This document shows positions 10,489 through 20,787 of a stretch of 64,000 nt of DNA, piece by piece. The stretch is taken from positions 4,774,001-4,838,000 of the forward strand of contig CM071591.1 of NCBI GenBank assembly GCA_036429605.1, in the 5' to 3' direction. Every line of letters starts with the position of its first letter. Position 1 is the stretch's first letter. The position numbers were made by a program, and so were the translations under genes. The notes beneath the pieces are model-generated. The model saw only the letters and a program-made list of their open reading frames with translations. It did not search any database and was not told the origin of the DNA. The DNA is from Cladobotryum mycophilum. Its lineage: Eukaryota > Ascomycota > Sordariomycetes > Hypocreales > Hypocreaceae.

Positions 10489-11382
10489 ATGAGCTCCTCA
10501 TACAGCGCCGAGTCTCTGTTCCGCGTCGATGGACTAGTCGCCATCGTTACTGGCGGGGGTTCTGGCCTCGGCAGAGTCATCGCCCACGCTCTGGCCACCA
10601 ACGGCGCTCAAGCTGTCTACATCCTCGGCCGGCGAGAGGGCGCCCTGGTCGAGACAAAGCAGCTCTGCTCGGCCCCGGACGTCATCAGGCCCATTGTCTG
10701 CGACGTCACCTCCAAGGATGCGCTCAAAGCCGCCGCCGACCGCGTGCGCGGCGAGCTGGGCTACTGCGACGTCGTCTTCGCCAACAGCGGCATCCTGGGG
10801 GTGGACCACGCGAGGCTCATGGGCAAGATCAACCAGCTGGACGTCAAGGGCATACAGGAGGGCCTCTGGGAGTTTGACATGCAAGAGTTCACGGAGACGT
10901 TTCACGTCAACGTCACATCCAAGTTCTACACCGTGCTGGCGTTCCTGGACCTGCTCGACCAGGGCAACAAGCGCGCTGCCGCCGTGACCCAGAAATCGCA
11001 AGTCATCCTCACGTCCTCCATCGCCGGCTTCGCTCGCCTGCCCAAAGCCGGTTTCGCCTACGGATCGAGCAAGGCCGCCGTGACGCAGCTCTCCAAGCAG
11101 CTCACCACCCTGCTCGCCCCGCACGGGATCAGAGTCAACACCATCGCCCCGGGCCTGTACCCGAGCCAGATGACGGAGCCGGACATGAACGCGGCCGAGG
11201 GCAAGGATCTCCGCCTGGAGGGGAACCTCGACAAAGCGTTCGTCCCCCTGGCCAGGATGGGCACGGAGGAGGAGTTTGCGGGTGCCATTTTATTCCTGAC
11301 GAGCAAGGCGGGCGGTTACATTGATGGCAATGTGCTGGTGACGGATGGCGGGCGTCTAAGTATTGCGCCTTCGACTTATTAA
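10489..11382 (+). CDS. Short-chain dehydrogenase/reductase (SDR, classical type)
   Basis: NAD(P)-dependent oxidoreductase of 297 residues, single exon. TGGGSGLG at 21-28 is the cofactor-binding glycine motif. Asn-containing FANSGILG follows at about 97-104. ILTSSIAGF holds the catalytic Ser (176/177), and YGSSK at 191-195 holds the catalytic Tyr and Lys. The C-terminal segment (VLVTDGGR) is the usual last strand of the fold. The start is the ATG at 10489 (MSSSYSAESLFRV), preceded by a purine-rich leader. An upstream in-frame ATG at 10369 would add 40 low-complexity residues ahead of the fold and is rejected. The substrate is unknown. A similar fungal subfamily is often annotated as rhamnolipid-biosynthesis-like or gluconate-5-dehydrogenase-like reductase. 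It has no obvious pathway partner in the neighbouring genes. Confidence 0.94.
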   Translation: MSSSYSAESLFRVDGLVAIVTGGGSGLGRVIAHALATNGAQAVYILGRREGALVETKQLCSAPDVIRPIVCDVTSKDALKAAADRVRGELGYCDVVFANSGILGVDHARLMGKINQLDVKGIQEGLWEFDMQEFTETFHVNVTSKFYTVLAFLDLLDQGNKRAAAVTQKSQVILTSSIAGFARLPKAGFAYGSSKAAVTQLSKQLTTLLAPHGIRVNTIAPGLYPSQMTEPDMNAAEGKDLRLEGNLDKAFVPLARMGTEEEFAGAILFLTSKAGGYIDGNVLVTDGGRLSIAPSTY

Positions 11383-13247
11383 GAATTAAAAAGTAGAGAA
11401 GATTGGCTATAGAGCATCGCAAATAGAGAAACTTTCATGTGTGTGTGTGTGTGTGTGTGTGCTCAGGTTGAGTGAATGACAGTTAGACTAAACAAACGAC
11501 GGCTGTCTTGATGTAAAAAGCATGAAGTTCATCTCACATCTCACTGGGTCAGCCACTTGGCTTCATCAACTAATATTCACTCCACGTCATACCGGTGACA
11601 CTCTCCGGTAAGATTGGAATGGTAAACGGACATTTACTTGTGTGCATGGCGATGATTTCACGTTCATTTTTGTCGTCATCCACTACTGACATGGAGCCTG
11701 ATTACAGTGAGCTGTCCGACAGAAGCTTGCATGTTGTAGAGTGTCGCCTAGGTAGTGGATCAACGACCTACGTGGCAGCAGGCGAATAATGCGCGTCTCC
11801 CAGTGAGATGAGCCCTCATTCTCAGATGAGTGGGACGAGATGAGATTTGGCCGTCTTGGTTGGTTGGCTATGTATGAATGAATGAGTGAGTGAGTCAGTG
11901 GGCATGAAATAAAGCCTGTGACGATGGCGCCGCCACGAGTAAAATAAAGGGCACGTTTTTAATCAAGTTGTACAACGTTTTTAGCTCAACGGCAAACTTG
12001 AATCGACAAGATCCATTGTAGAGTCTCTACTGGCGTCCTACCTTTCAGAAGCTGAAGATGTTGCGAAACGCCGGGCAATGGTAAGCTACAACGATGAAGC
12101 AACCCTCATGGCCCCTCAGCTTTGCTCCACTGGCTAAAATGTTAATTAATCTGTTGCGTTATCTATGATTGAAATCTGACCCCATTTGAATGTGGAATCT
12201 GGAATTTCTCCAAGATTAAATGTTTTTGTTTACTTTTTGCTTCTTCTTTCGTTGGTGAACCAACCTCCCCCTCCCCTCCTCTTCCCCCCTTGCTCATATT
12301 ATGTTTCTGAAAACTTTTTTCTTTCCTTCCCTCTTTTGAAATCCACCATGCCTTATCATGATTGACCGACCCGTGAGATGAGGATGACGATATCCCATGT
12401 CTCAGCAGAGCAGCTTTAGCCCTTGCATACGCATACGCATACCAACACCACCACCACCACCACCACCACCGCAGTCTTGTTCCAGTCAAGTCAAAAAGAA
12501 AACTTAAAAGGACTGAGATTCTGATCCTATAAGATTAAAACAACAAAGCTGAGTCTCGGATCATTGGGCACAATTTCCCCCAATCTCAAGCCACGACTCA
12601 TCCCGTCCGTGGGGCCCAAGATCTGGGTTCTGGGTCGTGTAAACCTCCCATTCGTGGCTCCCCTCCCTCCCCTTGCGCGGCGCGCAGTGACCAATGCGTG
12701 AACCAGGAACAGCGAAGCAACAATCACATGCGATTGGCGTCGTCGTCACGCTCCCGGTTGGTTGACTCGCCCCCCATCATGTGTCTTTGATGGTTTGTTG
12801 CTTGTTGAGCTAGTCTCGTTCGTCCGGGCTGTTCGTCCCGCTGGATCCCAATCGAAAAGTCTTTTTTCTTTCCCTGGCATGGAGGCTTGTGTGTCTTGCG
12901 TCTTGCGTCTTTGATCTTTGATCGTTTGTTTTACCTTACTCAGTAGCTGCTTGTACTGTACTGCATGGCATTGGAGTAATTTCTCCGAATTCTTTTCTTC
13001 CTTCTTCTTCCCTTGTTTATTCAAATATTTATGTAGAGTCAAGTCATTCTTTTCTTGACCCCAGTCACTTGGTCCCCACGTTCTTTTCCATTCTTCCCCA
13101 TATCATATCCAATCTTTGTACTTTTATTTTTTGGGTGTGTTCATCTGCATACATTTTGTACATAGTTACCACCCACCCAGGTGATAGCTTTCTTATCTGT
13201 GATACGGCAGCCCTTTTGGTGGACGAGGTGCATACAATCGGCAACAG
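11383..13247. other. Intergenic region without supported genes
   Basis: About 1.9 kb. Holds a (GT)n run, a short GAAT/GAGT repeat near 11874-11896 and a CAC run near 12447-12472. The frame at 13069 ends just past the ATG of the lipase gene and has no family resemblance. The region should contain the lipase promoter. Confidence 0.55.
11438..11461. repeat. (GT)n microsatellite
   Basis: Twelve uninterrupted GT/TG units lie about 55 bases after the SDR stop codon. Confidence 0.9.
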
Positions 13248-16200
13248 ATGAATAGCAAACTTGTTCCTTCCGACACGGCGGCAACCGCTGCTGCTGCGGC
13301 TGCCGTCGTTGTCGCTACCTCTGATAGTCATGGTGCTGCCCAACATCAACCTCCAGGACCGACACTGCTTCCAGCACCAGTTGCGCAAGCAGTCAGCCTT
13401 GCGACTCGCTCCACATCCCTCGCCATCCGAATTGGATCCCTGGTTAGCTCCTTTGGCCTCGATGCTGCCAGAGTCACCACTCTCTCTAGCCTCGAGCTGG
13501 CTCGCGGCATGATCGAGGGTGTCATGAGCCGAGCCGCCAAGGACACAATCACCCAAGCACGAACCGAACTCGCTGCGGCAGATGCCGAAACCGTTCTGGA
13601 GCGCAGCCTCGAAAACCTCCATTATGCGGTAACCCAAGTCGCATTCTGGACTTCCGTCAGCTTTCATTTCACCGGCAGCACCCTGTCTACCGCTTCCGAA
13701 GGATCGCAACTACTTTTATCCTCGTTCGACCAACTTTTCGGCTCCACCGACTCTTCTCGAGCCGTCGCCAGCATCATCACACTCATCCGCCGCGAGTTCC
13801 AGAGCCCTCTTACGGGCTTTCGAGGAGAGCGGGTCGGTGTCGTCGACCTAACGCTCGCCCTAAGCACATTGGCATATCTCCAGCAGGCATGCCGAAAGAC
13901 GGCAGAAGAGGAACGCCGCCGCCAATCGTTCGAGGAGGTTATATGGGATGTTGTGGTCCTAAGCGACGGCGAACGGGTCGATGTCGATGAGCAAATTCTC
14001 AGCAACATACAAGGCGGCTATGGAGACAGTGGTCGGAAGGAGAAATCGCCATCGCCTACGAGGAGTCCGTGGACTGGCACGGAAGACGATGAAGCCGTCA
14101 TGAACCGTCTAAAGAGCCAAATCGTGGCCAACCTTTCCCCCGGCACCACGGTTTCCGTCTCCAACTCGGTGGCTTCCGTGCAAACAATCACAGTCGACGT
14201 CCACGGGCCGCAGCTTCTTTCGCTACCGACCCCCCTGGCGCAGAGATTGTCGAAACCAGGGCCTTGACTCCCACGCCTAAGCGAAGGTCGTGGATGCCAT
14301 TCACTTCCGACGAAGAGAATGCCGATTCTACCTATCGAGTAGTCTACAAGATCCACCGAAACAAGTTCCGGACCTCGTCGTTCAAGAGCGAGGATGAAAG
14401 CTCAGACCCGGCCGTCGTCGAGCTGACGGACGATAGCTACTTTTCCAGAGACAAAGAAGCTGAAGCGGCCCAAGACACCGACGACAGCGGTCCCTCATCT
14501 AGTCCAACATCGCCAATCTCCCCACCTTCATCCACCAGCTTCTCTAGACCAGCTTCCGCCCTCGACAGCAAGCGTCGTAGCAAGACCTCATCTCCCCAAG
14601 ACTTTTCAAGGCCTACAATGTCAAGCTCGAGAAGGACTACAATGGATGCCAAGGCGACCTCTCAGAAATCTGCATCAACACCACGATTAACATTGGCGGA
14701 TCTCGACAAAACCGAAGCTACGGCTAATCAGAAACGGCCACGCGCACCCTTGCACACGCCAAAATCGTCACAAGACATTCCAAGTTCGAGCAGAAAATCG
14801 CACTCGAAGAGGAAGATGGAGAGCCCCGTATCGGGAAGGTCCTCGGAGAAGAAGACTGGGCTGAAGCAGGTCCTACGCGAAAGCAGCCAGTCCATCACCA
14901 ACATGTGGAACAAGGAGCAGGGTGCCGTTGAAGGCAGCGGTTTCTCTGGAAAGGTCAAAGAACAGACTAGAGCTCTGGAAGAAAGAGCCTCAAAATCCAG
15001 CAAGTCAAAGTCATCTGGGTCGAGGAGTCACCACCATACTTCGTCTCACGGTCGACGCTCCACTCAGACACCAGACCCGATACCAAGGAGCTCATCCCGC
15101 GCGAGTTATGTATCCATCCATGACCATCGGCACGATTCCATCATGACAGATTCATACTCGATCAATGCATCGGGTAACCTACGACCAGCATCGCCCAGCG
15201 TTATGCGAGCCGAGTTTTCATCCCACGACTCCATTGCACGGTCTCGCCTTGACGCATCGCACGATGGCCTGGCGCCTCCAATGGGTCACCGTCGCATAAG
15301 GTCTCACGCACCTAGTCTGTACAGTTTAGCTACCAACGAGTCCCAGTCGTCATTAATTCTATCCTCGTATTACAAGAAGAGCGCCTATGGCACTTCTGAT
15401 GCTCTTTACACCCTCCGACGTGAAGGGTTTGTTGATGGCACGTTCCCCACTGGCCACCTGCTTCCCAACATTACCAGATATATGCGATTCTCCTCAGCCT
15501 GCTACGGGTCGCACTTCATGAAGCTTACTGGCATCTCGAATGACATGCCCCAGCTCAAGGCCTGGGACGGGATGCATCACGATGTGCGACACTTTGTCCA
15601 CCACACCGAGTCAGAGGCGGAGAACATTCTTCTCGCATCATTCGTCGATCCGCAAGGCGGGAGCGACTCCACCGGCTCCACTGGCACCGGTGTGCCGTTG
15701 GTCCACTACATTTCTCTGGATCATGAGGCAAAGGCAGTAGTCCTAGCTTGCAGAGGTACCATGGGCTTTGAGGACGTTCTAGCAGACTTGACATGTGACT
15801 ACGATAGGCTCGCATGGAGGGGCAGAGCTTTCAGAGTCCACAAAGGCATCCACGCATCCGCCCGGAGACTGCTCTACGGCGGCGACGGTCGGGTGCTGGT
15901 CACGCTGAAGAGTGCACTGCAGGACTTCCCCGACTACGGGCTTGTGCTGTGTGGGCACTCGTTGGGTGCAGGCGTCACCTCCTTGCTGGGAGTGATGCTT
16001 TCGGAACCTAATGCAGAGGGCCCTGGCTTCGTCACGTCGGCGGAGCCATACACGGGCAAATACACATCACATGAGGCTTCCGTAGACGGAAAGCTTTCTA
16101 GCATTCGTCTTCCTGCAGGTCGACGCATTCATGTATATGCATACGGTCCACCCGGTGTCATGTCGCCATCCCTCCGCAAGCTTACTCGCGGTCTCATTAC

Positions 16201-16708
16201 CAGTGTTGTCCATGGCAACGACCTTGTCCCACACCTGTCCCTCGGTCTGCTTCACGACTTCCAAGGTCTCAGTCTGGCATTCAAGCGAGATGAGAATCGG
16301 ACAAAGGCGGAGATTCGTCAGCGTATTTGGAACGCGTTCCAGGATAACGTGACGGAGCGCTGGTACTCCAACCGCAAGGTGGACACAAAGGCACCCGGCA
16401 ACGGCGAGGAGGAACGGTGGATGCTCCCGGCGCTGGAGGGCATGCGGGCGAGCATGAAGGGCGAGAAACTTTTGCCTCCCGGTGAAGTATTCACCATTGA
16501 GACGCAAAGGGTGCTCCGACGAGATGCATTCCTGCTCATGGACGAGGAGCACATTGGGCAGCCCGCACAGAGAATCATGCTCAAGTACGTGCGAGATGTG
16601 GAGGGCCGGTTCGGGGAGGTGCGATTTGGCACGAGCATGTTGACGGATCACAGTCCGGCAAAATATGAGGATGCGTTGAATAAGTTGAGGGTTGGAGTTA
16701 CAGAGTGA
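13248..16708 (+). CDS. Class 3 (diacylglycerol-lipase-like) lipase with one frame break
   Basis: Serine hydrolase of the fungal sn-1 diacylglycerol lipase-like class, expected to cleave acylglycerols at a membrane. From ATG 13248 the first frame gives the conserved N-terminal helical region (LATRSTSLAIRIGSLVSSFG, VTTLSSLELARG, SSRAVASIITLIRREFQ). The second frame, open from before 14100, carries an STYRVVYKIHR segment, a long Ser-rich disordered part and the alpha/beta-hydrolase domain. That domain has LACRGTMGFEDVLADL, nucleophile elbow CGHSLGAG (Ser ~905) and HGNDLVPHLSLG (Asp ~992). The frames meet at a C6 run, 14230-14235. One added C gives PTPPGAEIVE and a total of 1154 codons (1153 residues), a normal length for the family. 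No intron with good splice sites joins the two frames. A true frameshift would leave a 339-residue fragment without the active site. Confidence 0.88.
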
Positions 16709-17091
16709 TGGTGTTTTGGGGGGATTATTTTTCACTTCTTGATTGGCATTCTTCATTACCTACTTTTTTGTCCTTTTTTTCCTTTTTTTCCTTTTTTTCC
16801 TTTTTCTTTTCTCTTATATGGGCTGTGGACAATGAACGCATAAGGGCTATGCTGTACGATGGATATGATACCATGGTGGAAATAGTGTTGATATAAATAA
16901 CGGATTAGATGAGGAGTTGACTGGGAACGATGGGGGGGATGGGCAAAGGAAATATGCGTCAGAATCTGATTCCATTTTATTATTTCTCATTCTCTTGTGT
17001 AGAAATGTATGATGACAGATGTTGAAGAAACTATACAATTTGATGTAAACATGGACACAACAAAAAAATAAAAATAAAATAAAAAGTTATA
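16709..17091. other. Lipase 3' region
   Basis: About 380 bp between the lipase stop and the tRNA, T-rich, with four near-copies of a CCTTTTTTT unit around 16769-16806. It probably holds the lipase polyadenylation region. No gene is seen. Confidence 0.55.
17062..17085 (-). terminator. RNA polymerase III terminator of tRNA-Leu
   Basis: On the minus strand, directly after the tRNA 3' end, a series of T runs (T5, T4, T5, T7) begins 6 bases downstream, as expected for Pol III termination. Confidence 0.75.
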
Positions 17092-17210
17092 TGCGAGCCG
17101 TAGGGATCGAACCTACGCGGGCATGCCCATTGCGGATCAAGTATTCGAGACACTCCCAGAGGAAGCGCAACAACCTAAACACAACGCCTTAACCACTCGG
17201 CCAGACTCGC
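17092..17210 (-). tRNA. tRNA-Leu (anticodon UAG) with an intron
   Basis: The minus strand folds as a class II tRNA. Acceptor stem GCGAGTC/GGCTCGC (one G-U pair), discriminator A, D arm GCC/GGC, anticodon stem TTGTG/CGCAA, and a variable arm with a GGGC-AT-GCCC hairpin. The T arm is GTAGG TTCGATC CCTAC. The anticodon loop TTTAGG gives UAG. About 38 nt (17136-17173) lie between position 37 and position 38, the standard place for a nuclear tRNA intron. The long variable arm and A73 support Leu rather than Ser. Box A (TGGCCGAGTGG) and box B (GGTTCGATCCC) act as the internal promoter. Confidence 0.92.
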
Positions 17211-18674
17211 TTGTTGCTTTTTGATGATGGATGAGCGCTGCAATTGAGGAACACGATCTTCTTGACGGTGTGTGTTGGACCTGATTTGTTTGTGGGGGTA
17301 CTGCATGATGAATCCTTGCAGGGGAGAGCTTCAAGGTTCTTTACTCAGTGAGTTCTACCCTGTATTTGTTGATTTGGAGGAATCTAGAGCATTTGATTCT
17401 CATGCCATGCTATGCTTTGGTCAGATCTTACTATTTCATGCGACGTCTGGTATTTCTTTGAAACTTGCGTGGAAATGATGCGCATCTTCAGGCTTTATTA
17501 CACAACTAATTCATGGGTTGTCTCATGGCAATAGTAGACATGTGTGCATCAAATCATTACCCTATACACCTGAACCAAAGGATTAAAAATGTGCATCCCC
17601 AACGATCCAAATATCTATTCCTTTTCTTCAACTCATGACGATCTGGCCTCAATATTAGATAGCCAAGGAGAGGAGAGGGACGACAATGTTACAAACATCT
17701 ACCGCCTCAATCAGACAGTACGTGAATCCATTGGACTGAAATACCCTGATGTAAGCGAACCCATTTTCAAAATGACCAATTGTGAATATGGTCAGTGGAG
17801 ATTGTCAGGCAACCATCCTTCACAATGTCTTAGCACAAGTCCCCTCGAGAGAAAAGCTCGTCAAGCTTCGTACATATCATACAACATCCTCAAAAAGCGT
17901 AAGCAAGCTCGATAATGCTATTTAGGGACACCTCTCCATGCCAAGAACTACAGCCCACCGACAGCAGTCGAGTGCATTGGCTGCAGGGACCTTGGCAGAG
18001 AAATCCACCCCTAGCCCAAATTCCAATGGACCAAAAAGTCGATGAGCGATATTTTTTTTGGAAAATGCGGGCGAGCGAGCCGCATATCTTGAGTGTAAAC
18101 GTTGGGCCTCAAGGCGAGCAAGGCGAATAAGGCGACTAATATCCCCCGGAAGTTTCTGATCAGATGGGCACAACGTAATTGGACAGGGCCCAGAGAGCCG
18201 CACCGCTTTGCAACTACAACGGCAACGTCCTCGAACATTCAAGATGACTGATAACATTTTCTTACACAGATGGCCTAATGCTCGTGCGGCGACAGCGATG
18301 GATTTGATATGTCGTTGTTCCAGGACCAGTCATCTGGACAGCCCCCGTTTTGATTCCGGGGCGAACGATATGCAGACCTGCTTGAGCAAATGGTAGTCAA
18401 GTTCCCAGCTGCAACAACTTCTTCACCGCATACACCAGCGCAGCTTCGGTGTGTCATGCGCGCAAAGGAAATCAGGAAGAGGGGAGGTTGGGTTGGGCAG
18501 CATAGCCCCCATTCTGCTTGTATGTAAAGGTGATTCGCAGCTTTCGGCCGGAGTTCCAAGAAACTTGGGATATGGATCTGGCCACTCAGCCTCAAGTGGA
18601 GTTTGGACGTTCCCTCACGCTGCACGATGTCGTTATCTATCTGAAACTTGGAGGCTCAAAATAGTGGTTGTTTG
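17211..18674. other. Intergenic region with one doubtful small frame
   Basis: About 1.5 kb. The frame 17589..17915 (108 residues, Met start, even composition) could be a small protein but has no recognisable motif and no supporting promoter or splice signals, so it is not called. Nothing else is seen. Confidence 0.5.
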
Positions 18675-18682
18675 TATATAAA
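18675..18682 (+). promoter_or_regulatory. Probable TATA box of the PNP-fold gene
   Basis: A perfect TATATAAA lies 120 bases before the ATG at 18802, followed by a CT-rich stretch (TCCTCTTTTCTCTTTCTCTC) typical of fungal transcription start regions. Confidence 0.5.
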
Positions 18683-18801
18683 ACCATCTTGACCTCTCTG
18701 GACGGAAAACGCTGGATAGGATGTTGCTACTCAGCAAACGACCTTGCATCCTTCCTCTTTTCTCTTTCTCTCTCCCTACTTGCGAGTGATATATACTCAC
18801 A

Positions 18802-20409
18802 ATGGATATAACCGCACCCACCACACGCTTCGGCTTCGAGATTGCCATTATATGCGCCATACCCACAGAGTACGACGCCGTCTGTCTGACCCTAGACGAG
18901 TTCTGGGACGACGTCGGTGATCGGTACGGCCGAGCCGACGGGGACGACAACCACTACACCCCCGGCCGCATTGGAAAGCACAACGTCGTCGTCGCTCTCC
19001 TCTCCCACGCCGGGAGCGTCAACGCAGCGTCGGCCGCCGCCAATGTCCGATCGAGCTACCAGGGCCTCTGCCTGGCGCTCCTCGTCGGCGTGTGCGGTGC
19101 GGTGCCGCGCGCGGAAAAGGGCCAGGACGAGGAGATTCTGCTGGGGGACGTCATCATCAGCAAGTCTGTCGTGCAGTACGACTTTAGCGGCACGTACCCC
19201 GAAGATTTCGTGCAGAGGAACACCATCGAGGACGACCTGGGAAAGGCGGACAAGAACGTCCGCAGCCTGCTCATCACTTTCGAGAGCGAGAGGGGCCTAG
19301 AGCAGCTAGAGGAAAAGACGACGTACCTCCTCGAGAGGATACAGGGGCTGGCGAAGAAGAAGAAGCGCAAGGTGAGGTACGAGTACCCCGGCGCGGCGCA
19401 GGACCAGCTGTTCAAGCCGAGCTATCGCCACAAGCACCGCGACCTGCTGGTCTGCCCGCCGTGCGACAACGGTCCCGACTCGGTCTGCAAGGCGGCGCTG
19501 GAAGCAACCTGCCAGGACCTGGGCTGCGAGACCAACCTCCATCTTGTGCAGCGGGAGCGGCTAGACGAAAAGAAGGACCAGAGCGCCGAAGAGGCCCAGC
19601 AGCCGTCGATACATGTCGGGGCCATCGCATCCGGCAGCGCGGCCATGAGATCCGGTGACGTGCGCGACAAGATTGCCGAGCAGGAAACCGTCATCGCCTT
19701 TGACACGGAGGGGGCGGGCGCCTGGCGGGACGTACCCTGCATCATCATCAAGGGCGTGGCCGACTACGCCGACAGCCACAGGGTGGACAGGGCCTGGCAG
19801 GCGTTTGCGGCGGCGGCGGCGGCGGCCTCGGCGAAGGCTCTTCTTCTGAGGTACATGCAGGCGGATAGGCCCATCGCTACCCTGTTGATTGATACAAGTT
19901 CTTCGTCTGTTTCGGAGAACTTTGATGATCAGACTACGATTGTGGGGAGCCCAACTGAAGAGGGGGAGCATCCAGTTTTCGTTTTGCCCGCCATTGTTGA
20001 AGACAAAGACAACAAGCCAGCCGGAGCCAAGCCCCCACGTCCATCTGGGAAAAAATCTCACAGGGATCATCACAATTCATCCTCCCCTTTCACAAAGAAG
20101 AGTGATAAAACCAGGCCGTCTTCGGCAGCGCTGTTCCAGATATGGCCTCCTCAACCTCCGCAGGCTGCTCCCAAGCACAAATCCAAGTCTCGTGACAAGA
20201 CAGGGTCAGCATCAGCGGTCAAGCGTGTGCCTACTTCTCGTGCGCCTCCGCGGCGCCAGAGGGCCAACCTGCAGCAGTACGTGATGATGGGATTGGATAC
20301 CCTGAACGTGGCCTGGTGGGGGGTTCAGGTCATGGCCTTTGCGACCGTCACGGTGGTTTCGACTTTTATTCTTGGCATATTTGGTGTGGCTAGAGCCAGA
20401 GCTCGATGA
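18802..20409 (+). CDS. PNP/UDP-phosphorylase-fold nucleosidase-like protein with C-terminal membrane anchor
   Basis: 535 residues, single exon. Residues ~10-340 form the fungal purine-nucleoside-phosphorylase-like domain: FEIAIICAIPTEYDAV, NVVVALLSHAGSVNAASAAA, LLVGVCGAVP, LLGDVIISKSVVQYDF, then FDTEGAG (Glu303) and IIIKGVADYADSH. In related fungal proteins the motif is usually FDMEGAG; here Met is Thr, while the Glu that contacts the nucleoside ribose is kept. Residues ~190-205 carry a Lys-rich loop. A Pro/Ser/Lys-rich linker leads to one hydrophobic helix at ~501-529 and a short RARAR tail, so it is probably tail-anchored. In fungi this domain often sits at the N-terminus of NACHT or ankyrin receptors as the presumed effector; here it stands alone. 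Expected chemistry is cleavage or phosphorolysis of a purine nucleoside; the actual substrate is unknown. Confidence 0.86.
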   Translation: MDITAPTTRFGFEIAIICAIPTEYDAVCLTLDEFWDDVGDRYGRADGDDNHYTPGRIGKHNVVVALLSHAGSVNAASAAANVRSSYQGLCLALLVGVCGAVPRAEKGQDEEILLGDVIISKSVVQYDFSGTYPEDFVQRNTIEDDLGKADKNVRSLLITFESERGLEQLEEKTTYLLERIQGLAKKKKRKVRYEYPGAAQDQLFKPSYRHKHRDLLVCPPCDNGPDSVCKAALEATCQDLGCETNLHLVQRERLDEKKDQSAEEAQQPSIHVGAIASGSAAMRSGDVRDKIAEQETVIAFDTEGAGAWRDVPCIIIKGVADYADSHRVDRAWQAFAAAAAAASAKALLLRYMQADRPIATLLIDTSSSSVSENFDDQTTIVGSPTEEGEHPVFVLPAIVEDKDNKPAGAKPPRPSGKKSHRDHHNSSSPFTKKSDKTRPSSAALFQIWPPQPPQAAPKHKSKSRDKTGSASAVKRVPTSRAPPRRQRANLQQYVMMGLDTLNVAWWGVQVMAFATVTVVSTFILGIFGVARARAR

Positions 20410-20787
20410 GTTATACATGGTTTCTGATGTGTATTTCGTTCAATCTGATCATCATACTATAGATATAGATACACGGTGATGGTAGCCGTGTTGAAAGAAA
20501 AGAAAGAAAGGAAAGAATAAACAAATAGAAGAAGAAGAAAAAACAACCCGTTTTGATATTTCGTAAGTGATTCATGAGAGAAACAAATGCTTTTCAAACT
20601 TTTGGAACTTTTTTTTGAAAAATCATGACCCAAAACACCACATGTGAAGAATGTCGCCGAAGGAGAAAAAGAGAGAGAAAGAGAGAGAAAAAAGAAAGAA
20701 AGAGAAGGAGAAAGAAAAAAAGGGAAAAGAAGAAGAAAAGAAAAGAAAAGAAAAAGAAGAAGATGAAATAAATGTTCCATCATTTGC
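20410..20787. other. Convergent 3' region, purine-rich
   Basis: About 380 bp between two convergent genes. Dominated by A/G tracts (GAAA, GAGAAA units at 20661-20767), which make spurious Lys/Glu-rich frames on the plus strand. Confidence 0.6.

Noticed and set aside
13069..13251. 60-residue frame immediately before the lipase
   Set aside because: Overlaps the lipase ATG region, is T-rich and hydrophobic by base composition, and cannot be spliced to the lipase in frame by good sites.
14100..14264. An intron joining the two lipase frames
   Set aside because: No GT..AG pair with acceptable consensus gives conserved sequence on both sides; a single missing C at 14230-14235 does.
17589..17915. 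108-residue open frame
   Set aside because: Plausible composition but no motif, homologue, promoter or splice signal that I can point to; left uncalled.
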